DNA of 64,000 nt from Mesorhizobium loti. Lineage in GTDB: Bacteria > Pseudomonadota > Alphaproteobacteria > Rhizobiales > Rhizobiaceae. The stretch is from contig NZ_CP033334.1 of assembly GCF_013170705.1 (NCBI RefSeq), forward strand, positions 6,363,501-6,427,500. Direction: 5' to 3'. This document shows, one piece after another, positions 18,177 through 26,948 of the stretch. Under the pieces are notes generated by a model. That model made no database searches. It was given only the letters and a program-made list of their open reading frames with translations, and was not told the origin of the DNA. Numbering within the stretch: the stretch's first letter is position 1; each line of letters starts with the position of its first letter. A program made the position numbers and the translations under genes.

Positions 18177-18924
18177 AGCCTGGAAAATTCAGGGCAGGTT
18201 GGCGGATGTGGTGCAAGCCGTTGAAATGACGTATGATTTTTGTTGTTTAGGCCGATCCGAATCATTTCCGGAGACCACACCCGCCATGAATGATCTTACG
18301 CTGCCGCTGAGCGGTTTGTCATCTGTGGGCGGCAAGGCCGTCGTTGCCCGCTTCGACGGCGGCATGCTGTCGTCCAACGGTGGGGTTGTCGCTCTGGCCG
18401 AGGAGGAGAAACGGCTGCGTGTGGCTGACCGTCTGGCGCGTTGCATCGACGATCCGCGCTGCCCGGACCAGGTCGTCCACAGCCTGGCCGATATGATCGG
18501 CTTCCGCATGAAGATGATTGCCGCCGGCTATGAGGATGGCAAGGACGCCAACCGGTTGGCTGCGATCCGGCCTTCAAGATGGCCCAGGATGCGCTGCCTT
18601 CGGGTCGGGATCTGGCCTCACAGTCGACGCTGACCGGCTGGAGAACCTGCCCGGCATGCGGGAGCTGGTCGCTATGGGCCGGGCGATGGTCCATCTTTAC
18701 TGCGCTTCCGGCAGGTGCCGAAGCGGATCGTGCTGGATATCGACAACACGTTTGATGCCGTGCATGGCGGCCAGCAGCTTCGCCTGTTCAATGCCCATCA
18801 CGACGAGTACGGCTTCCAGCCGATAGTGGTGTTCGATGGCGATGGCCGCTTCGTCGGTGCGGCTCTGCGGCCGGCCAAGCGGCCGAGTGGGCAGAAGTCC
18901 GCCCCCACCCCGCTTCGTCCTTGA
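18177..18924 (+). mobile_element. Truncated IS1380-family element
   Basis: The transposase frame begins with the ATG at 18286 (MNDLTLPLSGLSSVGGKAVVA). It reads the typical IS1380 N-terminus, including RFDGGMLSSNGGVVALAEEEKRL in pieces and DPRCPDQVVHSLADMIGFRMKMI. A frameshift lies near 18570, and a shifted frame continues PKRIVLDIDNTFDAVHGGQQ and LFNAHHDEYGFQPIVVFDGDG with the first DDE aspartates. Similarity ends at about 18895-18924, so the C-terminal half is gone. The motif CCTGGAAAATTCAGGGCAGG at about 18179 looks like the left terminal repeat. Not functional. Confidence 0.75.
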
Positions 18925-19364
18925 TCGCATTCCGCGGCTCGTGACGTAGCCGACGGGGCGCCAACGCCCCGAACGAACCGCCGACCGCACCTGCAAACCC
19001 CCGCCTTCCATCACGACGGATCACCGCCGGCGCCCAAGCAGCTTGTCAAAAACAACCGAAACGGCGACCAGATCACCACCTCAGGCCGCCAAACCTTCAG
19101 CGCCGTGCATAAACCCGGCTAGGACCCAGCTCTCGCCGAAGGCTACGGGATCCAACCCTGTTCAGCTGCGGCGGGTCGGTGCTCCTTGGCTACAACGAAG
19201 ACTACGCCGCGCCCTTGCAATACCGTCCAGCCGTTCACGGACGGCGCGGTGCCGCGTCCGAGCGATCTCGAATTCTTTTCCCAAACAGACGGGAAAGGCT
19301 CTCGTGTAGGCCCACAAGCGCATTGCCCGGCACGGTATGGTGATAGGAGGATAGTAGCGGGCGG
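18925..19364. other. Debris between two broken IS elements
   Basis: About 440 bp without a supported gene. It joins the truncated IS1380 copy to the truncated IS256 copy. A short minus-strand frame (LVGLHESLSRLFGKRIRDRS) is of unknown origin. Confidence 0.4.
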
Positions 19365-20315
19365 CGCCGCTCCTCGACGAATAAGCGCTCGAGTAGATTG
19401 GTCGTGCGGATCGCGCGGCGGTGGGTGATCGGCATTCTCAGGTGGGCGATACAGGCCTCGAAATCGTCCATGAAGCAGGCGATCGCGCTCGGCAATTCCG
19501 CCTCGTAATCTTTCACCACTCCGGCGGCCGGGTCGCGCGCAATGGCCCGCGAGGGCGCCTGGTATGCGGCGGTGGCGCGGGCCTTGAACTCCGGCCAGCT
19601 GTCTTCCGGCACCTTGGCGACGAGATTGCGCATTCGATGCGCAAGACAGCGCTGACGCTCCGAGCGCGGGAAGCAGGTCTCGATCGCCTTGATGATGCCG
19701 CCCGTCAGACACGACAAGCAGCGGATCGCCGAGCCCGCGGCCGCGCAAAGGAAGGCGCTCACTGTCTCGGCATCCTCCTTGGAGCCGGCCATCAGATGCA
19801 GCAGTAGCTTGGCCGGAGGCCCTGAAGCCCCAGGCCGCCAGCACCGGCTCGCGCCGCCCACAGCTCGCCGATCTCGCTGACCGCCGTCTTCGACAACAGC
19901 AGCCGGCCGCTCTCGTCCTTGAAGGCGTCCTCGATGTCGCGCACCGAAAGGCCGCGCGCCAGCAGTTCCACCGCCTCGAGCGCCTCGGTGCGGCCTTTCA
20001 GATGATCGCGGATCTCGGAGCGAAACGGCGCGTCCCGGCCCGCCACCTGCGGGGCAGAGTATTCCAAAGCCTTCCGCCGTCTTCAGGCGCCCGCTGCGCA
20101 CGCCGTTATGGTAACCCTGGCCGGCCTCAGCTCCGTGCTCGTAATAGTCTCGCCCGACCGCATCCCGGCTCTCCCCCTCCAGTGCTTCCTGCCACAATCA
20201 GGAGGGTCGCAAGCTTCATCAGCTCCGAACGCCCCGTCGGTGTGGAAAGACGCCCTTCAATCAGGTCGGAAAGGGATTGGCGGGTGCGCATCGATGCGGG
20301 TACTCTCGTCGTCAT
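19365..20315 (-). pseudogene. Broken IS256-family transposase
   Basis: The gene starts at the ATG at 20315 (MTTRVPASMRTRQSLSDLIE). It reads through several frames: EALEGESRDAVGRDYYEHGA, EYSAPQVAGRDAPFRSEIRD, LLARGLSVRDIEDAFKDESG, then ETCFPRSERQRCLAHRMRNL and HRRAIRTTNLLERLFVEERR. These are the hallmarks of an IS256/mutator transposase. At least three frameshifts and a missing central DDE segment make it inactive. The last ~50 codons are absent. Its left flank supplies the altered tail of the syrA-like gene. Confidence 0.85.
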
Positions 20316-20673
20316 GGGGTGCCTCCTTGCTGATGCCGGCGCCAACCGGCATGGGTTTTTGATTCCTCGGCAAAGGATGCACCCCTCCCTGAGTTTCCAG
20401 CAAGTTTAGGACTTCACCCTCGTCATCGTCGCGCGACTGGTACCGAACTTCCTGTGACCTGTCGAAAAGCCCAGCCCCTTGCCCGGCTTTGCCAGCGCAG
20501 CTGGATCGCCAAATCAGAAAGAGCACACTTGCGAAATAGCCCAGCTGAAGAAGTAGCGAACAGCTCAGCGTCGTGACGACTGCTAGACGGAACGAATGCG
20601 AGACGAAGTAAACCGTCACAGCGTTGCCGCACAGGACCAGCCCGAGGAGCCGACAAAAGTTGATGAGGCGCAA
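20257..20673 (-). CDS. syrA: SyrA/ExoX-like exopolysaccharide repressor with foreign tail
   Basis: The first ~60 residues match the SyrA family: MRLINFCRLLGLVLCGNAVT, then VYFVSHSF and a second hydrophobic helix TLSCSLLLQLGYFASVLFLIW. SyrA and ExoX are small membrane proteins that modulate exopolysaccharide production in rhizobia, normally about 80-100 residues. Here the frame runs to 138 residues because the native 3' end appears replaced by sequence next to and inside the IS256 copy. The two membrane helices are intact, so it may still work. It starts 38 bp after the fdxB stop on the same strand and would be co-transcribed with fdxB. Confidence 0.6.
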   Translation of the reverse strand: MRLINFCRLLGLVLCGNAVTVYFVSHSFRLAVVTTLSCSLLLQLGYFASVLFLIWRSSCAGKAGQGAGLFDRSQEVRYQSRDDDEGEVLNLLETQGGVHPLPRNQKPMPVGAGISKEAPHDDESTRIDAHPPIPFRPD

Positions 20674-20711
20674 TGCCGTTCTCCTGAGTTTGTCTCGTCA
20701 AATCATGCAAT

Positions 20712-21029
20712 TCATGCTGCGATCTGGTCGGCCGCGACATGGGTCTGACAGTTCTTTGGGCAGACGCGGCCGCAGGCTCCGCAGCCAATGCCGCGGCCGG
20801 CACGGTCGACAACCATGATCATGCGATTGAGCTCACCATCGAAATCGTCGTCACCGCCGTCGCAGGCGCCGAGGATTTCGCCTGCGTCATCGACGCCGTA
20901 AAGATGCATGACCTCGCGCGAGCAGACCTTGAAGCAGCGGCCGCAGCCGATGCAGGACGCGCCATCGATCGCCGTGAGATAGTGTGGCGTCCATGGTGAG
21001 CCGTCGCGGGTGACAAAAGCGCCCGTCAT
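20712..21029 (-). CDS. fdxB: FdxB, nif-associated ferredoxin III
   Basis: This 105-residue ferredoxin has two cysteine clusters for [4Fe-4S] centres: CIGCGRCFKVC near residue 26 and CGACGRVCPKNC near residue 82, separated by the long insertion typical of FdxB. It supplies electrons in nitrogen fixation and is normally encoded downstream of nifENX. Here only the end of the preceding DUF683 gene remains, overlapping the start by ATGA. The rest of the nif operon is not in this window, so its promoter may be lost. Confidence 0.9.
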   Translation of the reverse strand: MTGAFVTRDGSPWTPHYLTAIDGASCIGCGRCFKVCSREVMHLYGVDDAGEILGACDGGDDDFDGELNRMIMVVDRAGRGIGCGACGRVCPKNCQTHVAADQIAA

Positions 21030-21137
21030 TGTGAATTCTCCAAAGCCGCGAGTTCTTCCTTTGCCGCATCCAACTCGGTAAAAATCTCGAAGGCTTTCCT
21101 GGCGACCGCCTTGATCTCGGTTGTAGCAGGTGGCAAC
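21026..21137 (-). pseudogene. 3' fragment of nifX-associated DUF683 gene
   Basis: The minus-strand frame ends EIKAVARKAFEIFTELDAAK then EELAALENSQ and stop, overlapping the fdxB ATG. This matches the C-terminus of the small NifX-associated DUF683 protein that usually precedes fdxB. Upstream of about 21137 the similarity stops, so only ~36 codons survive. Confidence 0.6.
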
Positions 21138-21282
21138 AAACGTCTAGCCAACGGTCGGAGCCGACCAGTTCGTCCGGTGTCGATGCAGTGCTTGTCCGCA
21201 GGGCGTAAACCGGCCTGTAAGCCTTCATAAGCGAGACGACACAGGTACTGGCTGGGAAAGCAGGTCCACAGGATCTCGCATT

Positions 21283-21942
21283 TCAGTGATGTTCTGGAAG
21301 CGAGCGAATTTCATATCCGCAGGCCTCTAATGCAGGAATCAGATTGGACAGCGCCATAACGGTCTGGTTGCGCAGACTGGCATGAGTGCTCCGTCTCGCC
21401 TCATCGGGAGGGCATCCGTCGTGCAAGAGCACGACTGCGCCTGGCCGTACCGAGGCGAGCACTGCATCGACGATCGCGTCGGTGCCGGGGCGCGACCAGT
21501 CTCTTGGGTCTATCGACCAATGGAGGGCCGCCAGCCCCGCGATCTCTGACGCAGTGAACACTTCTTCGCTCCAGGCGCCGTATGGCGCGCGAATGTAGCG
21601 GATCGAGGCCTGTGGGCAGGCTAGCATGATGACCTGGTTCGCCTCGAATACCTCACGTTGCACTTCGCCCAAGCCGCATTTGGACAGATCCGGATGAGAC
21701 ATGGTGTGGTTGCCTACCTCATGCCCTTCCGCGATCATTCGCTGGATGAGATCCGGGTGCTCGGCGGCGTAGGCACCAATGACGAAGAAAGTCGCTGGCA
21801 CTCGATTTTGCGCCAGCACATCGAGTATCTGTGGTGTGAAAAATGGATCGGGACCATCGTCAAACGTCAGATAAACGCTGCGACGGCCGGTGCCGTCAGC
21901 GCACTCACTCTGCACCTCCCAGCTGTCATCAAGATGTTTCAT
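21283..21942 (-). CDS. nodB: NodB chitooligosaccharide deacetylase
   Basis: NodB removes the N-acetyl group from the non-reducing end of the chitin oligomer made by NodC, creating the acceptor for NodA. The 219-residue protein has the NodB-fold motifs: TFDDGPDPFFTP with Asp28/Asp29, GHEVGNHTMSHPDLS with metal ligands His79 and His83, and RAPYGAWSEEV. The ATG at 21942 overlaps the stop of a nodA remnant, the ancestral nodA-nodB coupling. A nod box lies about 430 bp upstream at 22370. In Mesorhizobium loti nodB is likewise separate from nodACIJ. It is the only intact nodB here. Confidence 0.95.
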   Translation of the reverse strand: MKHLDDSWEVQSECADGTGRRSVYLTFDDGPDPFFTPQILDVLAQNRVPATFFVIGAYAAEHPDLIQRMIAEGHEVGNHTMSHPDLSKCGLGEVQREVFEANQVIMLACPQASIRYIRAPYGAWSEEVFTASEIAGLAALHWSIDPRDWSRPGTDAIVDAVLASVRPGAVVLLHDGCPPDEARRSTHASLRNQTVMALSNLIPALEACGYEIRSLPEHH

Positions 21943-22145
21943 AGCTCCGGACCTTTCCGGTCAATTGTTGTACCGATCGGCCATTCGCTCATCGGCCGCG
22001 CAATCGGCACGACGAGCACGTCCTCCCCGCGCGAGGCGGCAGGTCGAGATACTGAACTTCTGAGTGGGACCCTATGCGAACGCCGACACAATGGTCGCCA
22101 GGCCGTCTCTGCAGAACCTCTTAAGTTGATTCCGCAGCGAGTTGA
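21939..22145 (-). pseudogene. nodA: Degraded nodA upstream of nodB
   Basis: On the minus strand the stretch corresponds to the 3' part of nodA, ending in the usual GPEL-stop that overlaps the nodB ATG. Segments matching RNHxxRFC...NGLATILSG, and MSEW...GTTIDR are recognisable but shortened and out of frame, and the 5' two-thirds is missing. It now serves only as the leader between the nod box and nodB. Confidence 0.75.
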
Positions 22146-22369
22146 TCCTTAAGGTAGGCGCCTACGCTACTTGGGGGAGCTTGTGGCGACGAGCCGACGC
22201 GATGCAGCTTGCGCCGATCACCGACGTACCTGGTCGAAAAGGGGATCGGCTCGCTTAATGTTCGGCGCAGACCAGGAGGCACACACCAGAAAATGCTCCT
22301 CGGAGCCAACGCATACATCGACAATCCCCTTAGGGCTGCATCCTTGAATTCTCAATACGACGCTGTGTC

Positions 22370-22417
22370 CAATCGGCAAAATCGATTGTTTCGATGACAA
22401 GCATCCACCTTGCGGAT
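22370..22417 (-). promoter_or_regulatory. nod box (copy B), upstream of nodB
   Basis: Minus strand: ATCCGCAAGGTGGATG, six bases, then ATCGAAACAATCGATTTT and GCCGATTGG. It matches the nod-box consensus well and points left toward nodB. A nodD 5' fragment lies divergently on the right. Confidence 0.85.
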
Positions 22418-22422
22418 AGATG

Positions 22423-22617
22423 AGACAAAGGCTTTGATCTGAACCTCCTGTCGGCTCGATGCACTGCTGACCGCGCGCAACTTCACGGCGGCGGCAAGCA
22501 CCAGCAACCTAAGTCAGGCGGCCATGAGCGCGGCCGTCGCCCGGCTGCGCAATAAGTTTCAACGATGAACTGTTTACGATGAGCGGCCGCGAATGTGTTC
22601 TAACCCGCGTGCGGAAC
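22423..22617 (+). pseudogene. nodD: nodD 5' fragment
   Basis: About 195 bp corresponding to nodD codons ~4-65, including the helix-turn-helix region (ALLTARNFTAAASTSNLSQAA in pieces and [10 protein letters not shown]). The start codon is lost, there are small insertions and deletions, and similarity stops near 22617, next to the MocR gene end. Confidence 0.8.
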
Positions 22618-22627
22618 CGTCAACATC

Positions 22628-24118
22628 TCAGAGTTGAGCGACGACGTCCCGCAGCATCTCGACGCCTTTTTCGATCTGCCGGATGCTCAAGGCGGAATAG
22701 CCCATGACAAGCCCGACGCGGTCGGCTTCGCCTGCTCCCGACTGCCAATGATAAAGCGGCGAAATCGGGTGCAGACCCAGACCGGCGTATTGGGCGGCTT
22801 CGACCAACGCCGTCTCACGCGATTGCGGCAGGTCGTTGAACCATATGACGACGTGCAGTCCAGCCTCTGCTCCCTGGACGGTTATCCGATCTGAAAAACT
22901 CCGCTTCAGCGTGGTCAGCAATACCTCCCGGCGTTCGCCGTTAACGCGGCGCACGCGGCGCACATGGCTTTCATAGCCGCCGCTCTCGATCAGAGAGGCC
23001 AATGAGTCCTGCCCCGCCACCGGAGAATGCCGATCGGCAAACTGCTTGGCTGTTTCGAAAACCTGCTGGAATTCCTCCGGGACGACGAGATAACCGATGC
23101 GCAGCATCGGCGAGAGCGTCTTGGAGATGGTGCCGAGATAGATGACCGCCCCATGATCCTCGAGGCTATGCAGCGGGGGAACGGGGCTGATGTCGTAGCG
23201 ATATTCGCTGTCGTAGTCGTCCTCGATGACATAGGCGCCCTGCTCCCGGGCCCATTCCAGAAGCTGATGCCGCCGCGCGATCGGCATGACGCCGCCGAGC
23301 GGAAACTGATGCGAGGGCGTCACATAGGCCAGCTGGGCCGTGACCCCCGCCAGTTGCTCCGTCTGCATGCCGTGATCGTCAACCTCGACGGGAACGGGCG
23401 TGGCACCTGTACTGGCAAAGACCTGGCGCGCCATCCTGTAGCAGGGGTCCTCGATGACGAAGCTGTCGCCTGGATCGAGCAGCAGGCGCGCGCAGAGATC
23501 GAGGCCCTGCTGCGAACCATTGACGATGACGATCTGCTCGGGGTTGCAGCGCACGGTACGGGCGCGCCAGAGATAGCCCTGAAGCGCCTGACGGAGCCGG
23601 CGCGAACCGCATGGATCGTCATAGGCGAGCCGTGCCGGCCGCTGCGCCATCGCCGCGTTCATCGCGCGCTTCCAAGCCGATGCGGGGAAATCGGAGGGCG
23701 CCAGGACGCCATATCGGAAATCGACCTTCAGCGGGTTCGGCAGGTAATTGGGCCAGCGCGGAGTGCCACGCAGCCGTTCGCCATAGCTTGACAAGTGGTC
23801 CGGGCCGACCCGTTTTGGGGGATTGGCGGTTAGCTCATGTGCGACCAGTGAGGATGCGACACGAGGGCGCGCGCCTTGACGGATGTCGATGAAACCTTCC
23901 GCGGCCAGCTGCTCGTAAGCGACGGTGACGGTCGTTCGTGAGACTCCAAGTTCCTCGGCGAGACCCCGGGAGGACGGCAGTTGGCTGCCGGTGTCGTAGA
24001 TGCCTCGGAGTATCTGCTCGCGAAGCGCTTCGTAGATTTGACGCGCCCCCATGCCATGCGAGCGGGTTGAAGCACCGGGACCTGGAGACTGGACCATTTT
24101 CTTCTGCCGTTTGGACAT
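22628..24118 (-). CDS. MocR-type GntR regulator with aminotransferase domain
   Basis: I choose the ATG at 24118 (MSKRQKKMVQSPG), giving 496 residues; the frame is open 32 codons further. Residues ~25-90 form a GntR winged helix (QIYEALREQILRGIYDTGSQ, LAEELGVSRTTVTVAYEQLA). The remainder is a class-I aminotransferase-like domain that binds PLP, with the Schiff-base Lys in GTISKTLSP and IEDDYDSEYRYD upstream. MocR proteins often control nearby amino-acid or vitamin B6 genes. The LysE/PaiB pair at 16650-17949 is a typical target but is now 4.7 kb away, separated by IS debris and nodB. Confidence 0.85.
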   Translation of the reverse strand: MSKRQKKMVQSPGPGASTRSHGMGARQIYEALREQILRGIYDTGSQLPSSRGLAEELGVSRTTVTVAYEQLAAEGFIDIRQGARPRVASSLVAHELTANPPKRVGPDHLSSYGERLRGTPRWPNYLPNPLKVDFRYGVLAPSDFPASAWKRAMNAAMAQRPARLAYDDPCGSRRLRQALQGYLWRARTVRCNPEQIVIVNGSQQGLDLCARLLLDPGDSFVIEDPCYRMARQVFASTGATPVPVEVDDHGMQTEQLAGVTAQLAYVTPSHQFPLGGVMPIARRHQLLEWAREQGAYVIEDDYDSEYRYDISPVPPLHSLEDHGAVIYLGTISKTLSPMLRIGYLVVPEEFQQVFETAKQFADRHSPVAGQDSLASLIESGGYESHVRRVRRVNGERREVLLTTLKRSFSDRITVQGAEAGLHVVIWFNDLPQSRETALVEAAQYAGLGLHPISPLYHWQSGAGEADRVGLVMGYSALSIRQIEKGVEMLRDVVAQL

Positions 24119-24199
24119 TTCATATGAGCCAGTTTGCAGCCACTCCCTCCGAAAGCCAAGAGCACGTCTGAAGTCGATGCCCGACTGCCCACCAACCCA

Positions 24200-24620
24200 A
24201 GACTGAACTGGCACAGTCTGCGAACGAGGCCAAATTCGGCTTCGCTACCCGTGCGATCCATCACGGCTACGATCCGGCTGGCTTTCCCGATGCGGTTCAA
24301 CCACTCGTCTTCCTGAGCTCGACCTACGCTCGAAAGCGTTGCGGCGAATGAGGCCGCCGCCTTGGCGGTGCAATCCTCGGCGACGCGGAAACCCTCCACA
24401 CCCTGTACGAAACGGGCATGCGCAACATCACCGGCGCGGCGCTCTCGCCCATGTCGGCCTTCCTGGTTCTGCGCGGGCTGAAGAAGACTCTCACGCTTCG
24501 CATCGAATGGCACAGCACCACGGCGCTTGCGATCGCGCAGGTGCCCGTGGGGCATTCGGCCGTGGCTTGGGTGAGCTCCCCTTCCTCGACTCGCATCCCG
24601 ATCAAGCGATTGCCCGAAAC
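24200..24620 (+). pseudogene. Remnant of methionine gamma-lyase / O-acetylhomoserine sulfhydrylase gene
   Basis: Two blocks of the Cys/Met-metabolism PLP enzyme family are visible: KFGFATRAIHHGYDPAGFPD then AVQPLVFLSSTYA at the N-terminus, followed after a deletion of the central PLP-binding part by MRNITGAALSPMSAFLVLRG and the C-terminal HSTTALAIAQ, AVAWVSSP. Frameshifts break both. It is inactive. It lies directly upstream of and divergent from the MocR gene and may once have been its target. Confidence 0.6.
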
Positions 24621-24984
24621 AGATGTCCGGATCGCGAACGCTAACCGCCCGGGTGAGCTTGACCAACAGGTCCTCGATTTCCTGAAGAAAGAAAGCGCCG
24701 GCGAAATCCGCAATGGCGTTATGGTCGGGATGCTCATTGGCAGCAATAAGCACGGAAGGTGACCGATTCGAGGGCACCCGCTCGATTTGCGGCCAGAAAA
24801 AAGAGACCGTCGTATTTCCTGCTTCACGCTGTGCATGAGCGGCTGTTCGGGCGGCTGAAGGCTTCAGACAAGCTATCGCGGACGAGACCACTGTGCCTGT
24901 GCTTGATTCGGGCGGAGACGGACCAAAGCGGGGCAGTTGTTCGCCTGTGAGGCAATGGAAACGACGCTGACTATCTCCACGCAC
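24621..24984. other. Gene-free stretch
   Basis: About 360 bp of apparent debris between the PLP-enzyme remnant and the IS66 remnant. Open frames exist on both strands but none has recognisable family features. Confidence 0.3.
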
Positions 24985-25390
24985 ATCTTGAGCTGAAGGA
25001 ATCCGAACTTGCCAAGCTGAAGCCATACGAACGCTCAAAGGCCGAACGATCTCGACCAAACGAATCGGCATAGTTCGGCGGTCGGCATAAACCGCCAAGC
25101 TCAACGGCGGCGAGCCACACACCTACCTCGCTGACGTGATCGCCCGGATCGTCGCCGGCCATCCACAAAGCCAGATCAACGATCTGCTGCCTTGGCCTAC
25201 AGGCCTATGCCGCTCAAGGCCGTGGCCTGAGAACAGCGGTTACGGACCGTGTTCGACGTGTTCACCGGGATGCCGGCTGATGCATGGCGGTACCGGCTGT
25301 TGGTCTGCATAAAGGGTATGCCGAAGATCTGGTGGTCTTCTAGTTCCACAGACCTGCAGCGCTGGGCACTGGTTCGCCAGGAATGACGCG
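24985..25390 (+). mobile_element. IS66-family remnant
   Basis: A frame segment reads TAKLNGGEPHTYLADVIARI, then VAGHPQSQINDLLPW, the characteristic C-terminus of the IS66 TnpC transposase. Pieces near 24985 (LELKESELAKLKPYERSKAE) resemble its N-terminal coiled coil, and 25250-25340 resembles scraps of the IS66 OrfB. All are fused out of order by deletions, so the element is dead. Confidence 0.55.
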
Positions 25391-25520
25391 CTCCAGCTGG
25401 GACCGCCGGGCGAGTTACTTCCCTAATCAGGTGAGAGGCGCATTGACGATCGTTATACCATTGATACTGACTGCCGATCTGGCCGTCCTTAATGACGTAA
25501 ATTGCAGTGCGCGCACTGTT

Positions 25521-26780
25521 CTATTTGGAAGGACGCTCGCTGCTTTGGGTCCACAAAAGCCGGCTTTCATCGGCTGTGAGGATGCCCTTCTCGTCAATCT
25601 CTTTCTGGATCCTGGCGACCATTTCTTCGGCGCTGAACGGTAGCCGCTTCAACTCATCCGGCGAAAGCCCCTTGGCGGCAGGCAAGCCATAGTGGCTCAT
25701 CATTCTGCCGATTTGCTCATCATTTCCGCCAGCCCCGACATTGCTCAAATGCAAGGCAGAGCTCTGGGATCCCTTCCACTGAAATTCGACCCATTTGCGA
25801 TTGGTCTTGATGTACGTGCTCCCGACGCGCCGGCCCATCCAGAACAGCCAGATGTCATCGCCTTGAGGACAGAGTTTGGCGAACATGTCCTCATCCACAA
25901 CCTCCGGCGACAGCGCTTTGGGGCCGTAAAGCACTCCACCGACGCCGGTGGGGAAAATCATTCCCGCCGGTTCAGCGACGTCGTATGACCATTTGCTGTA
26001 AGGCTGAATGCGTTCCGCATCATCGAGCGCAACCGAGTGGGCTCGCTGGCAAACGACTGTCTTTTCGCCGGCTCCTTCGACAAGTTCCTCCAGCCATGTG
26101 CGCGAATAATAGACATCGTCATCTGCAGTGACGATGTAGGTTTTTGGAAATGCCAGCAGCGCCGGAATAATTTTCTTATACGAGCGAAGGTCCCGGCAAA
26201 GGCGTATCTCGAGACCTTGTCGTTTGAGGTCTGTCACCTCGGCGGGCAACTGCGCGGCGTCCTCGACAGCGATCCACAGAATGACTCGGTCCGGTGCAAC
26301 CGTCTGCGACAGAAGACAACGCAGCGTCAGATGCAGTGTCGGGAAACGCGCGGGGTAAGAGGTCAAGGAGACAATCAAATCACCAGCCAAGCCATGCGGG
26401 CGGGCCTTTCGTCTCAATCGCCAGCGCAGCGCAATCAAGGCAAGGGCGATGTACGGCTTCACAAAGCCAGTTGCCTCCTGCTCATACTTGGCGACGCGCC
26501 AGGCAACCCCGTTGCGGAGTTGGCCAATTAGACGACCTTGCGCGCGCCCACCGTTGCCAAGGAACCACGGTGATAGCCACGCGGATATTTTCAGCACGAG
26601 ATAAATCGCGAGCGGCCCGGAAACAGCGACGACGATGATGAGCGCCTCGTTGGAGACACCAAAATCGCCGAGCGAAAACTGAAAGAATTGATGCAAGAAC
26701 ATTATGACCAGCGACCCTTCGCGCAGCCTCGCCATCGATACGCCGAATCTTCCAAAAGCGGCTGCTTTCCGGACTAACAT
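25521..26780 (-). CDS. Glycosyltransferase (GT2-like) downstream of nolO
   Basis: This 419-residue protein has an N-terminal membrane part (about residues 20-70, with helices around LVIMFLHQFF and ALIIVVAVSGPLAIYLVL) and a cytosolic GT-A-type domain. The domain begins LIVSLTSYPARFPTLHLTLR near residue 136 and carries an acidic triplet, TADDDVYYSRTWLEELV (Asp220-222), for nucleotide-sugar binding. It follows nolO on the same strand after 168 bp, the place occupied by noeI in the NGR234 nodABCIJ-nolO-noeI operon. It could add a sugar to the Nod factor or act on a surface polysaccharide. I know no Nod-factor enzyme matching it. Confidence 0.65.
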   Translation of the reverse strand: MLVRKAAAFGRFGVSMARLREGSLVIMFLHQFFQFSLGDFGVSNEALIIVVAVSGPLAIYLVLKISAWLSPWFLGNGGRAQGRLIGQLRNGVAWRVAKYEQEATGFVKPYIALALIALRWRLRRKARPHGLAGDLIVSLTSYPARFPTLHLTLRCLLSQTVAPDRVILWIAVEDAAQLPAEVTDLKRQGLEIRLCRDLRSYKKIIPALLAFPKTYIVTADDDVYYSRTWLEELVEGAGEKTVVCQRAHSVALDDAERIQPYSKWSYDVAEPAGMIFPTGVGGVLYGPKALSPEVVDEDMFAKLCPQGDDIWLFWMGRRVGSTYIKTNRKWVEFQWKGSQSSALHLSNVGAGGNDEQIGRMMSHYGLPAAKGLSPDELKRLPFSAEEMVARIQKEIDEKGILTADESRLLWTQSSERPSK

Positions 26781-26948
26781 CAGCAGAGTCAGTGACAGCG
26801 CCAGCGCAATCAGAAGCCGAGGATAGGCGGGCCGAAGATCGGATATTTCATGTTGAACCGAATCTCGGCACCGCTTGCCTTGGAGACCGTCATATGAAGA
26901 TGCAGACCGGTGTTTCGGCAGCTGCCATCTGTTGTCCAGCGTTTGGCA

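Noticed and set aside
18199..18285. Upstream extension of the IS1380 transposase frame
   Set aside because: The family N-terminus starts at the ATG at 18286; the extension is the IS leader.
24221..24240. TGGCACAG run as a sigma-54 promoter
   Set aside because: The -12 part is misplaced and lies inside a pseudogene.
23830..25122. 430-residue minus-strand frame overlapping the MocR start
   Set aside because: It overlaps the conserved GntR domain in another frame and spans gene remnants read on the plus strand.
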